Assembly: GCA_011620785.1 (NCBI GenBank)
Contig: WOYM01000027.1
Coordinates: 1-6,335 of the forward strand
Length of the DNA: 6,335 nucleotides
Direction: 5' to 3'
DNA from: Methanothrix sp.
GTDB taxonomy: Archaea > Halobacteriota > Methanosarcinia > Methanotrichales > Methanotrichaceae
In this document: in pieces, positions 1 through 5,121 of the stretch
Layout of the letters: each line of letters opens with the position of its first letter
How positions within the stretch are numbered: position 1 is the stretch's first letter
The notes under the pieces: generated by a model
What the model saw: only the letters and a program-made list of their open reading frames with translations
Databases searched by the model: none
What the model was told of the DNA's origin: nothing
Made by a program: the position numbers and the translations under genes

Positions 1-671
1 ATCAGCAGGTATAGCCTCCCAAAGGGGGCGAAGAGGCTCAGGGCCACTCCCGCCACTCCGAAGAGCCCGGCCAGGGCTGCTGCCGCGCGCTCGCCCGCCA
101 GGATGGGTAAGGTTCGGGCTCCACCCTGCCGGTCGCCCACCATATCCTCGATGTCCTTGGCGATCTCCCTGCTCATGCTGGCCAGAAAGGAGAGGCCGAA
201 GGGAACCTGATTGGCCAAAAGGCCCATAAATCCAGCCACTGCCCCTCCAAAGAGGAAGGTGGAGCCGGTAAGATAAGAGACGGACAGATTTCCTAGAATT
301 GGTGTGGCCTTCAGGTTTCGGGCATAGAAGAAAAGGAGAGTGGAGTTGAAGGCGGCGATGACCAGACATATCCGACCGGCCAGGCCAGCCAGGATGCAGC
401 CGGCGGCGAACAGGGCGATCGAGTAGTAGAAAGCCGTCTGGGGCCGGATGCGTTTGCTGGGGATGGGCCGGTCAGGCCTGTTTATGGCATCGATCTGGCG
501 ATCATAGTAATCGTTGATGACGTTTCCCGCCCCGGTGATCAGGAAGACGGCCCCAGCGATGATTAGGGCAGCGTGCGTGTCCTGAACCATAGCGATCAGA
601 AGGCCGATTATGGCTGCCGCTGATGCCATCAAGCAGTTGAACGGGCGGAGGATCTCCCAGAATGCCAGCAA
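1..671 (-). CDS. Digeranylgeranylglyceryl phosphate synthase (UbiA-type prenyltransferase), C-terminus cut off by window edge
   Basis: Membrane prenyltransferase that would add the second geranylgeranyl chain to geranylgeranylglyceryl phosphate in archaeal ether-lipid synthesis. The frame, read from the sequence, is open from a TTG at 671 to the window edge (223 codons). The first Asp-rich UbiA motif is at residues 53-72 (N53-D54-Y-Y-D57, D61, then NRPDRPIPS). The second is at 168-181 (REIAKDIEDMVGDR), followed by a G-x-RTLP segment. Hydrophobic stretches at about 15-30, 36-52, 80-116, 128-165 and 193-215 fit a multi-pass membrane protein. The start is TTG because an in-frame TAA lies just upstream, no ATG or GTG lies between, and an AGAGGG ribosome site (677-682) sits five bases before it. 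Family members run to about 280 residues, so roughly 55-60 are missing off the edge. It follows the upstream winged-helix gene by 21 bases, so the two are probably cotranscribed. The family call is firm; the exact substrate is inferred from archaeal context. Confidence 0.9.
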   Translation of the reverse strand, partial: MLAFWEILRPFNCLMASAAAIIGLLIAMVQDTHAALIIAGAVFLITGAGNVINDYYDRQIDAINRPDRPIPSKRIRPQTAFYYSIALFAAGCILAGLAGRICLVIAAFNSTLLFFYARNLKATPILGNLSVSYLTGSTFLFGGAVAGFMGLLANQVPFGLSFLASMSREIAKDIEDMVGDRQGGARTLPILAGERAAAALAGLFGVAGVALSLFAPFGRLYLL

Positions 672-676
672 TTCTA

Positions 677-682
677 CCCTCT
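677..682 (-). promoter_or_regulatory. Ribosome binding site deciding the TTG start of the prenyltransferase
   Basis: AGAGGG on the minus strand, five bases before TTG at 671. An in-frame TAA lies about six codons upstream and no ATG/GTG is available before residue 15 (an internal ATG), which would remove the conserved start of the protein (EILRPFN). The site therefore supports TTG initiation. Confidence 0.6.
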
Positions 683-692
683 TTGGCGGCCT

Positions 693-1514
693 TTAAAACG
701 AGGTCGCACGTGTGAGATAGAGCAGATAGATCTCAGTTAAGTAGCTATCGATATGGCTGCGGCTGCCAGGCAATCTATTGTGGTTAATATAGCTATCGAT
801 CCGATCATCGATATCCAGATCCTCCTCACTCTTGCTGCCCAGGTTGTCCTCGATCGAGCAGTCGAAATAGCTGCCGACCGGGCGATCAAGCTCATTGAAA
901 TCCCTTGGACCGTCATTTTCGCTCTCGATTGGGCTTGATCTCTTGCCGTCCCTCGAAGAATCAGTCTTGCGATTGATCGTGTCTTCTATCTTGCCGATTG
1001 AACACTGAATCCTGCGGTTGACCTGGCCGAAAACCCTTCTATCGATAAGCCTGTCGATTTGCCGATCGATCAACTTCTTGATCCGGCCGTCGGCATTGCC
1101 CTGGATGAGCCTCTCAAGATCACTTTCAGCATGAATCCTGGAAATGCCGCCTTTGAGCTTGCCTGCCGCGTCCTTCCTCTTCTCCTCATCCCCAGACTTC
1201 TTCTCCCTCGAGCCGGCATAAGCAGGGGCGGCAGATGGGGCAGTAGCATTGGATGAACCATCCGCAGGAGATGGGACAAACGCTCCGGAGAGCTTTAATA
1301 GATAGGTGCTGCTGGCAGGAACGCTCTCTCTGCGGATCAATTCTGAGCCCTGCAGCCTGGCTACCACCTTTGAGCATTTGCTGCTGTCGATCTCCAGGAG
1401 CCTCCTCAGATCGGATTGATAAATTCCCTCTGGCCGCGAGGCTATGATATCCATCGCCTTCTCCTGCAGAGCAGCAATGCTGCTCTTAGCGGCAAATTCT
1501 GACTTCTCCCCCAT
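693..1514 (-). CDS. Winged-helix DNA-binding protein with long low-complexity tail
   Basis: Probable transcription regulator. Numbering from the first ATG at 1520, residues 14-77 form a MarR/Lrp-like winged helix: a first helix (AALQEKAMDIIASRPEGI), a helix-turn-helix (YQSDLRRLLEIDSSKCSKVVARLQGSELI), then a wing (RRESVPASSTYLLKL). Residues 80-125 are Ala/Ser/Pro- and Lys/Glu-rich and look disordered. Residues 145-172 carry repeated I-D-R units and may form an amphipathic helix. Residues 237-275 hold two related segments, IDSYINHNR and IDSYLTEIYLLYL. I chose ATG 1514 because the AAGGGAG ribosome site touches the first ATG (1520) but is well spaced for the second. The gene ends 21 bases before the prenyltransferase start, suggesting one operon and perhaps a role in controlling lipid synthesis (inference). 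I do not recognise a named family for the full length. Confidence 0.75.
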   Translation of the reverse strand: MGEKSEFAAKSSIAALQEKAMDIIASRPEGIYQSDLRRLLEIDSSKCSKVVARLQGSELIRRESVPASSTYLLKLSGAFVPSPADGSSNATAPSAAPAYAGSREKKSGDEEKRKDAAGKLKGGISRIHAESDLERLIQGNADGRIKKLIDRQIDRLIDRRVFGQVNRRIQCSIGKIEDTINRKTDSSRDGKRSSPIESENDGPRDFNELDRPVGSYFDCSIEDNLGSKSEEDLDIDDRIDSYINHNRLPGSRSHIDSYLTEIYLLYLTRATSF

Positions 1515-1520
1515 TTTCAT

Positions 1521-1771
1521 ACTCCCTTTGGTCAGATAGAGCCCAAACTTAATTATTTTTGATATACTGTAATGAATTCTCTTGATATAAAACTCTTTTG
1601 CATTTGCCCCTTATTTTGTCTAAAAATAACAGATATAACCTCATATTCCGAGAAAATTCCATTGAATCCTGGGATTTATTGCAGAAAATCGATCAATATT
1701 TTAAATATTTTATGAGATATTCAGCTTCTGCCAAAGGATCGCCATGGCGGCGGCGGTAAAATCTAATGTTA
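1521..1771. other. AT-rich intergenic region between dtdA and the next operon
   Basis: 250 bases without a convincing gene. It holds the operon promoter near 1561-1592, a 15-base AT palindrome (1695-1709, AATATTT-T-AAATATT) and a short GC palindrome CGCCATGGCG near 1742-1751. Minus-strand T-runs (complement of 1620-1626 and 1754-1762) lie after dtdA and could act as archaeal U-tract terminators. No small gene with a ribosome site was found. Confidence 0.4.
1561..1592 (-). promoter_or_regulatory. Probable promoter region of the winged-helix / prenyltransferase operon
   Basis: Two TATA-like boxes read on the minus strand: TTTTATATC (1584-1592) and AGTATATC (1561-1568). A transcript from the first would begin near 1562, and from the second near 1538; both leave a short leader before ATG 1514. 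The sequence does not show which is used. Confidence 0.4.
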
Positions 1772-2608
1772 TTATATCGCATCGCTCGGGGAAAATCGGG
1801 CCCGAATCTCCTGCGCTTTGAGCATGGGCAGTCCGATCTCTTCGACCATTCCCTCAAGCCTCTTTCGTTCTGCGGATCGCAGCGACTTGCGGTCGATATA
1901 GGCATAAGTGGCATTCGAGCTTTCTCGAGCAATTTCAACCGCCTCTAGATCCAGATCCGGGACCTGATAGCTGGAGAACATATGGCCAAAAGCTATGCGA
2001 GAGTTGAAGATCAGCTCAGTCTGCCTCTGCACATAATGACCTCCTCCAAATCCCAGAAACACGGGCAACTCCTCCGGTTCAAGGGCCAAAATCGCCCTGG
2101 CTACCGCCTCCCCCGCCTTCAAATCGACCCACTGCTCCTTTGTGCTGCCGATCTCAGCGAAGAAGGATGGTGTCCTTACATCCACAGGACCATGATGAGT
2201 GGCCTCAGCTGAGACCATATACCCCGGCATCGACAGGGAGACGATAGCCGAGATATTGTGCAGAAATGACCTCAAGCCAGAGGGAGCGGCAGCGGAAAGA
2301 CGACTCTTGCCCTCTCCCACCTCCAAAATGCCAGTAAAATGCCCTCCGAACCAGGGCAATGCTGCTTTGGCCTCATGCCGGCAGGGGAGGATGATCATAT
2401 CAGGATAAATATCCAGCTCCGCCAGCCGCTCGTCCAGCCCAACAAGGGAGGTCTGCTTATCATCATGAACCAGGAGACGGAAGTTTTCGCTGGCCCGGTA
2501 TCCTTTGCAATCCTGCCAGGCCTGCAACTCAAGCAGACGCTCGAAGATATTGAGGCTTGCCGGATCTGCCCGGGAGCAGACTATAGCAATTTGACCAGAC
2601 AGCCGAAT
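1772..2608 (-). CDS. dtdA: D-aminoacyl-tRNA deacylase, archaeal type (DtdA/DTD2)
   Basis: Hydrolyses D-amino acids from mischarged tRNA in the cytoplasm, keeping them out of translation; zinc-dependent in known members. Counting from ATT at 2608 (278 residues), the N-terminal strand IAIVCSRADPASLNI (7-21) matches the family start. Other family segments are CRHEA (76-80), GGHFTG (88-93), ATHHGP (136-141), EIGSTKEQW (152-160), GFGGGHY (186-192) and GHMFSSY (208-214). The length is normal for archaeal DtdA. The first conventional start, TTG at 2527, would delete the conserved first strand, and no ATG, GTG or TTG lies in frame further upstream before or just within the previous gene. Candidates are ATT at 2608 (GGAG eight bases before) and CTG at 2602 (GAGG six bases before). 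It begins about two bases after the stop of the double winged-helix gene, so it is probably translationally coupled. The function is well supported; the exact start is unsure. Confidence 0.88.
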   Translation of the reverse strand: MRLSGQIAIVCSRADPASLNIFERLLELQAWQDCKGYRASENFRLLVHDDKQTSLVGLDERLAELDIYPDMIILPCRHEAKAALPWFGGHFTGILEVGEGKSRLSAAAPSGLRSFLHNISAIVSLSMPGYMVSAEATHHGPVDVRTPSFFAEIGSTKEQWVDLKAGEAVARAILALEPEELPVFLGFGGGHYVQRQTELIFNSRIAFGHMFSSYQVPDLDLEAVEIARESSNATYAYIDRKSLRSAERKRLEGMVEEIGLPMLKAQEIRARFSPSDAI

Positions 2609-2620
2609 CCTCAGATCTCC
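2609..2620 (-). promoter_or_regulatory. Ribosome binding sites for dtdA within the end of the upstream gene
   Basis: The minus strand reads GGAGATCTGAGG. It holds GGAG (2617-2620) and GAGG (2609-2612), with the upstream gene's TGA (2613-2611) between them. GGAG is eight bases from ATT 2608, and GAGG is six bases from CTG 2602. Either supports initiation upstream of TTG 2527 on a non-standard codon. Confidence 0.45.
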
Positions 2621-3678
2621 TTGCCAATCCCCAGCATGTCTGCTACCATTGGAGCATAGTCTATCTTGGTGGACTTTATCTCACTGAGAGGCATGATGAC
2701 CAGCATCGGCCTTTCTGTGATCAGCCCCTGGGAAGAGAGGTTGCGCAGCTCCTGATCCAGGCGGCTCTTAAGCTCTGGATAGCCAGTGGAGAGGAACGCC
2801 CCGAATATCTCGCCCGGCTGCATATAGGTAAAGAGCGGCGCTCCAACCCGGCGGAAGGCCTGATAGACCTTGGCCAGATCTTCCCGGTCATGGCCGTGCC
2901 TGATGGGTACATGATAGAAGGACATCAGCTCGCAGCAGATCTTCTGCCAGTCGATATAGGCTTCCCGGGTCAAGAGGCCGCTCTGAAAGAACTTGGTCCG
3001 CTTTCCGGAGATAGTAGGCCTGGATATGCCCGTCCTTCTGGAGAGCTCAAGGTCGGAGAGCATGGGATACTTCACAAAGGCGTATAGGGTCAGCTTGTCC
3101 TTCTCCGTCAGCCGTGAGTCCTCAGTCAGTACGGGACGGGGAGGGATCATCCCGCTGGGAAGGTCAGCTCTTTCCAGCTCGAAGAGGCCATCAACTGCCA
3201 GGGCGGCATCAGATGAGTAGCCGGAGACCTGGAAGGGATAGTGGTAATAATGAATATCCTCAATGAAATCGTTCCTGTAGTACTCATCGATGATTGGATC
3301 GAAGTTCAACCGAAAATCCGTCAGGCTCCGGGAGTAAAATGTTGAGACGGAATCGGTGTCTGTTGCAGTATGGGATACGCAATTAGGATAGTTTATCCAT
3401 CTCTTGTGGAAATCAGACTCCTTCCTCACTTCGTATGGGGCAGTCGGATTGTACTTGACGAACACTGAGGTCAGGATTTCGGCACCTACAGCTTCTCCGG
3501 AAGGCACATTCAATAGCTTAATGAGTTTCCAGTCTCTGAACTTCCTTTTGCTCTTGAATATGGTTGATCGATCCACTCCTATGTTGGAGGCGAGATCAAT
3601 ATCGCTAAATCCCGGATATCTGGCAAGACCGTAAAGAACTAACCTCTCCTTTGATGTTAATTTTAGCTGCATTCGCAT
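2611..3678 (-). CDS. Double winged-helix protein with internal duplication, cotranscribed with dtdA
   Basis: A 355-residue probable DNA-binding regulator of no family I can name. Two related winged-helix units are visible. The first is at residues 7-54 (LTSKERLVLYGLARYPGFSD, then IDLASNIGVDRSTIFKSKRK). The second is at 190-237 (LTEKDKLTLYAFVKYPMLSD, then LELSRRTGISRPTISGKRTK). The units share the pattern L-T-x-K-x-x-L-x-L-Y-x-x-x-x-Y-P-x-x-S-D and the recognition-helix start R-x-T-I. Each is followed by roughly 120 residues of mixed alpha/beta sequence rich in aromatic residues, possibly a sensing or dimerisation domain. There are no membrane segments. The ATG at 3678 lies about 24 bases after a TATA box, so the transcript is probably leaderless. 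The stop overlaps the dtdA translation-initiation region. The context suggests control of, or work alongside, D-aminoacyl-tRNA clearance, but this is inference. Confidence 0.78.
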   Translation of the reverse strand: MRMQLKLTSKERLVLYGLARYPGFSDIDLASNIGVDRSTIFKSKRKFRDWKLIKLLNVPSGEAVGAEILTSVFVKYNPTAPYEVRKESDFHKRWINYPNCVSHTATDTDSVSTFYSRSLTDFRLNFDPIIDEYYRNDFIEDIHYYHYPFQVSGYSSDAALAVDGLFELERADLPSGMIPPRPVLTEDSRLTEKDKLTLYAFVKYPMLSDLELSRRTGISRPTISGKRTKFFQSGLLTREAYIDWQKICCELMSFYHVPIRHGHDREDLAKVYQAFRRVGAPLFTYMQPGEIFGAFLSTGYPELKSRLDQELRNLSSQGLITERPMLVIMPLSEIKSTKIDYAPMVADMLGIGKEI

Positions 3679-3697
3679 ATCATATACATTTCATAAG

Positions 3698-3705
3698 TAT
3701 TTATA
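3698..3705 (-). promoter_or_regulatory. TATA box of the double winged-helix / dtdA operon
   Basis: TATAAATA on the minus strand, its centre about 24 bases before ATG 3678. This is the usual archaeal TATA-to-start distance and predicts a leaderless transcript beginning at or next to the start codon. Confidence 0.6.
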
Positions 3706-4195
3706 GATTGCTTATTCTTAGAGTATAGAATACATACGTCCTTCATTTTACATGGTATCAGCAGGTCAATTTTGGCATAATTTAATCTGCAGGCTCATGG
3801 TCTGCACTTTTATCTATTCGCGGAGCCAGAGCTGGATGATTGATTTGAATCCCTCTGAAAAAAATGGGAATCGATTGCGCCAAGAGCGATCTATTCCATT
3901 TCTATCGTTGCAGTCAGAAGACTATCCTATGATACGAACCACTCCCGTATCCATATGATAACGTGCGGCTACAATAGCCAGATCTCCCTTTGTTTCATAA
4001 AAGATCTGCTATCCTGGCATTGATAATTGATTATACTGCTTCTTGCCCAGAGCAATAACCTCATAAGGTTCTGTTGATTCCTTGGGTGTTCGCTTAGGGT
4101 GGTGCGAATGTTGTGTTAAATATCATTTATTTATAATTCGTGTTATTCCATGGTACGGCCATATAAAAACGTTTATAATTATTTTTTAATACATA
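3706..4195. other. Gene-poor AT-rich region, possible decayed minus-strand coding remnant
   Basis: No intact gene is supported here. On the minus strand one frame from 4122 down to 3814 is interrupted only by TAG codons (4011-4009, 3924-3922, 3816-3814). It encodes protein-like segments such as STEPYEVIALGKKQYNQL and YETKGDLAIVAARYH, but it has no start codon at its head and matches no family I know. A strong minus-strand TATA-like box (TTATAAATAAATG, near 4124-4136) precedes it. A plus-strand 68-codon frame (3752-3958) is antisense to part of this and has no ribosome site or recognisable feature. Decayed DNA left by mobile elements is the likeliest reading. Confidence 0.3.
4172..4179 (+). 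promoter_or_regulatory. Possible TATA box upstream of the Doc-like gene
   Basis: TTTATAAT in an AT-rich stretch; a second candidate, ATATAAAA, lies at 4161-4168. Transcription from either would start near 4190-4205, about 100 bases before ATG 4307, and the leader would include the tnpB end hairpin. Confidence 0.3.
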
Positions 4196-4250
4196 GGGGG
4201 CGCTGAAGGTCACGAATTCCCCATCCTTTAGGGTGGGGTGGTCGCACGCA
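4196..4250 (+). mobile_element. Right-end remnant of an IS200/IS605 (tnpB) element
   Basis: In one frame, 4196-4231 reads GGAEGHEFPIL followed by TAG, resembling the extreme C-terminus of archaeal IS605 OrfB/TnpB proteins. The frame is closed by a TAA at 4187-4189, so almost the whole gene is gone. The last codons overlap a hairpin, 5' arm CCCCATCC (4219-4226), loop TTTA, 3' arm GGGTGGGG (4231-4238), with seven Watson-Crick pairs and one G-T pair. A subterminal hairpin overlapping the tnpB stop is typical of the right end of these elements and of the guide-RNA scaffold made there. The outer boundary, taken as about 4250, is a guess. Confidence 0.55.
4219..4238 (+). repeat. Hairpin at the tnpB right end
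   Basis: An 8-base-pair stem with a TTTA loop; one pair is a G-T wobble (T4224 with G4233). It is the imperfect-palindrome type recognised by HUH transposases of the IS200/IS605 group. It also falls where the 3' scaffold of a TnpB-associated RNA would end. Confidence 0.7.
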
Positions 4251-4306
4251 GTTTGATTTTGGGTTGGATCAAAACCATTATTGACCAGAAGAGAAAAGCA
4301 TTACTA

Positions 4307-4711
4307 ATGACCCAACTAACGACAGACGCGGTCACAAAAATCCATGATGACCTTATTAAGAAGGGAGGCAAAGCACGAGGAACAATCTGTGAGGATACTA
4401 TTGATTATGTCGTTGGAAATATCAATGACGATGGTGGCGTTTATACTAAAGCGGCTTGGGCATTATATATGTCGAGATTGAATCCATTTGTCGACGGTAA
4501 TAAAAGAACTTGCTTCACATTAGCCGCGATAATTCTAAGGATAAATGGTCATTGGTTGGGAAAGGGGGATGAAGAAGAGATATTTCAGGTATTGCATAAA
4601 ATATCAGATGCGAACGTTGATTGTGATATACAACGCATAGAGGAGTGGCTAAAAACTAGGAGCGTTAAATGGTGGAAGCTCAAACAGAGGCCACTGACTG
4701 ATTACCTCTGA
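4307..4711 (+). CDS. Doc-like Fic-fold protein with catalytic His replaced by Asn
   Basis: A 134-residue protein of the death-on-curing (Doc) branch of the Fic fold. In active Doc toxins this fold transfers phosphate from a nucleotide to elongation factor Tu; related Fic proteins transfer AMP. The Doc-type signature appears at residues 59-68 as NPFVDGNKRT, where the family has H-x-F-x-D-x-N-K-R. Asn59 (AAT, 4481-4483) takes the place of the catalytic His. The flanks fit Doc: an N-terminal IHDDLIKKGG, then YTKAAWALYMSRL before the motif, LAAIILRINGHWL after it, and a final helix ending IEEWLK. The start at ATG 4307 gives a normal Doc length. An in-frame GTG at 4238 would add 23 residues read from the tnpB hairpin, so I reject it. 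No Phd-type antitoxin gene lies upstream; tnpB debris occupies that place. Its 3' end overlaps the convergent small gene by 10 bases. It may be an inactivated toxin or a catalytically dead binding protein. Confidence 0.82.
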   Translation: MTQLTTDAVTKIHDDLIKKGGKARGTICEDTIDYVVGNINDDGGVYTKAAWALYMSRLNPFVDGNKRTCFTLAAIILRINGHWLGKGDEEEIFQVLHKISDANVDCDIQRIEEWLKTRSVKWWKLKQRPLTDYL

Positions 4712-4866
4712 GCGAGCCGGGCTAATAACTTGTGGTGGCATTGTGTGACTTCTAAATATGCTTCAAGGATGTCTGGCGGCAATGCCTTCACTTCTTCGCT
4801 TTGATCTTTTACCATGTAAGGATTTGTCTTCTGCATTCGATCCTCCTCGCCCTTCTGTTCTGACAT
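4702..4866 (-). CDS. Small hypothetical protein, second gene after the RHH gene
   Basis: A 54-residue frame from ATG 4866, or 44 residues from ATG 4836. The shorter start is better supported: GAGGAGGA (complement of 4841-4848) lies four bases before it, a near-ideal ribosome site, while ATG 4866 has only AAGGT directly adjoining. The protein is charged and hydrophilic, with PPDILEAYLEVTQCHHKLLARLAQR at its C-terminus predicted as one amphipathic helix containing a Cys-His-His cluster. There is no signal peptide or membrane segment, and I recognise no family. It starts 13 bases after the stop of the RHH gene, so both are probably on one transcript. It overlaps the convergent Doc-like gene by 10 bases. 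It could be the partner of the RHH protein, but no function can be assigned. Confidence 0.5.
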   Translation of the reverse strand: MSEQKGEEDRMQKTNPYMVKDQSEEVKALPPDILEAYLEVTQCHHKLLARLAQR

Positions 4867-4879
4867 ACCTTATTTAAAG

Positions 4880-5047
4880 TTAATCCGCTAAAGATTTTTC
4901 GGTCTGATCCATCCACGCCTTCATCGCCTCCTCGATTGCGATTTTAATGTTTCCTTTTTTCATCCCTAGCCGCTGGTTTACTTCGTTTCTAAACTGCTTA
5001 TCCAGTTCGTCGTCTATTACCAAGTTGATGCGGGCCATGTGTTTCAT
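4880..5047 (-). CDS. Small ribbon-helix-helix (RHH) DNA-binding protein
   Basis: A 55-residue protein with the layout of an Arc/CopG/MetJ-type RHH repressor. A strand (residues 5-11, RINLVID) would pair with its twin in a dimer to contact the DNA major groove. Helix A follows (DELDKQFRNEVNQRLG, 13-28), then the turn and helix B (GMKKGNIKIAIEEAMKAWM, 28-46), including the G-x-K-K-G turn and A-I-E-E-A core common in small archaeal RHH proteins. ATG 5047 and ATG 5038 are both possible starts; neither has a clear ribosome site. It is divergent from the transposase across a promoter carrying a perfect inverted repeat, and is followed by a tiny partner gene. RHH proteins commonly repress their own promoters and act as antitoxins. 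Autorepression is the likely role here, with control of the transposase an added inference. Confidence 0.72.
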   Translation of the reverse strand: MKHMARINLVIDDELDKQFRNEVNQRLGMKKGNIKIAIEEAMKAWMDQTEKSLAD

Positions 5048-5074
5048 CTAAGTATATATGCCTATATCAACATT

Positions 5075-5118
5075 TGCACTTATGCACTAACTATTTATAT
5101 CATACGTGCATAAGTGCA
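5075..5118. repeat. Perfect 13-base inverted repeat around the divergent promoter, candidate operator
   Basis: The left arm TGCACTTATGCAC (5075-5087) and right arm GTGCATAAGTGCA (5106-5118) are exact reverse complements separated by 18 bases. Each arm contains its pentamer twice, giving TGCAC at 5075 and 5083 and GTGCA at 5106 and 5114, each pair stepped by eight bases. Paired short half-sites fit binding by two RHH dimers. The 18-base spacer contains the TATA box, so bound protein would block transcription both ways. Confidence 0.75.
5092..5100. promoter_or_regulatory. Shared TATA box for RHH gene and transposase
   Basis: The plus strand reads ATTTATAT (5093-5100), about 25 bases before ATG 5122, predicting a leaderless transposase message. 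The same bases on the minus strand read TATAAATA (5099-5092), which would start the RHH transcript near 5070, about 23 bases before ATG 5047. One AT core may therefore serve both directions. Confidence 0.5.
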
Positions 5119-5121
5119 TAT

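Noticed and set aside
753..1447. Several plus- and minus-strand frames over the winged-helix gene
   Set aside because: Shadows of the 693-1514 gene, caused by its palindromic, stop-poor composition.
1982..3634. Plus-strand frames opposite dtdA and the double winged-helix gene
   Set aside because: Antisense shadows with no ribosome sites or domain signal.
3752..3958. 68-codon plus-strand frame
   Set aside because: No ribosome site, no recognisable domain, odd composition, and it lies antisense to another possible decayed frame.
4087..4108. TTCGC...GCGAA hairpin as an IS605 left end
   Set aside because: Only a five-base stem with a ten-base loop; the shared TTAGGGTGG word with the right-end hairpin is too short to establish a left end.
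4238..4306. GTG 4238 as start of the Doc-like gene
   Set aside because: It would read the tnpB hairpin as coding sequence and add 23 residues not found in the family; ATG 4307 gives the normal Doc length.
5074..5121. ATG 5074 as start of the transposase
   Set aside because: It lies upstream of the TATA box at 5093-5100 and its first 16 codons are the inverted repeat; ATG 5122 sits at the expected leaderless position.
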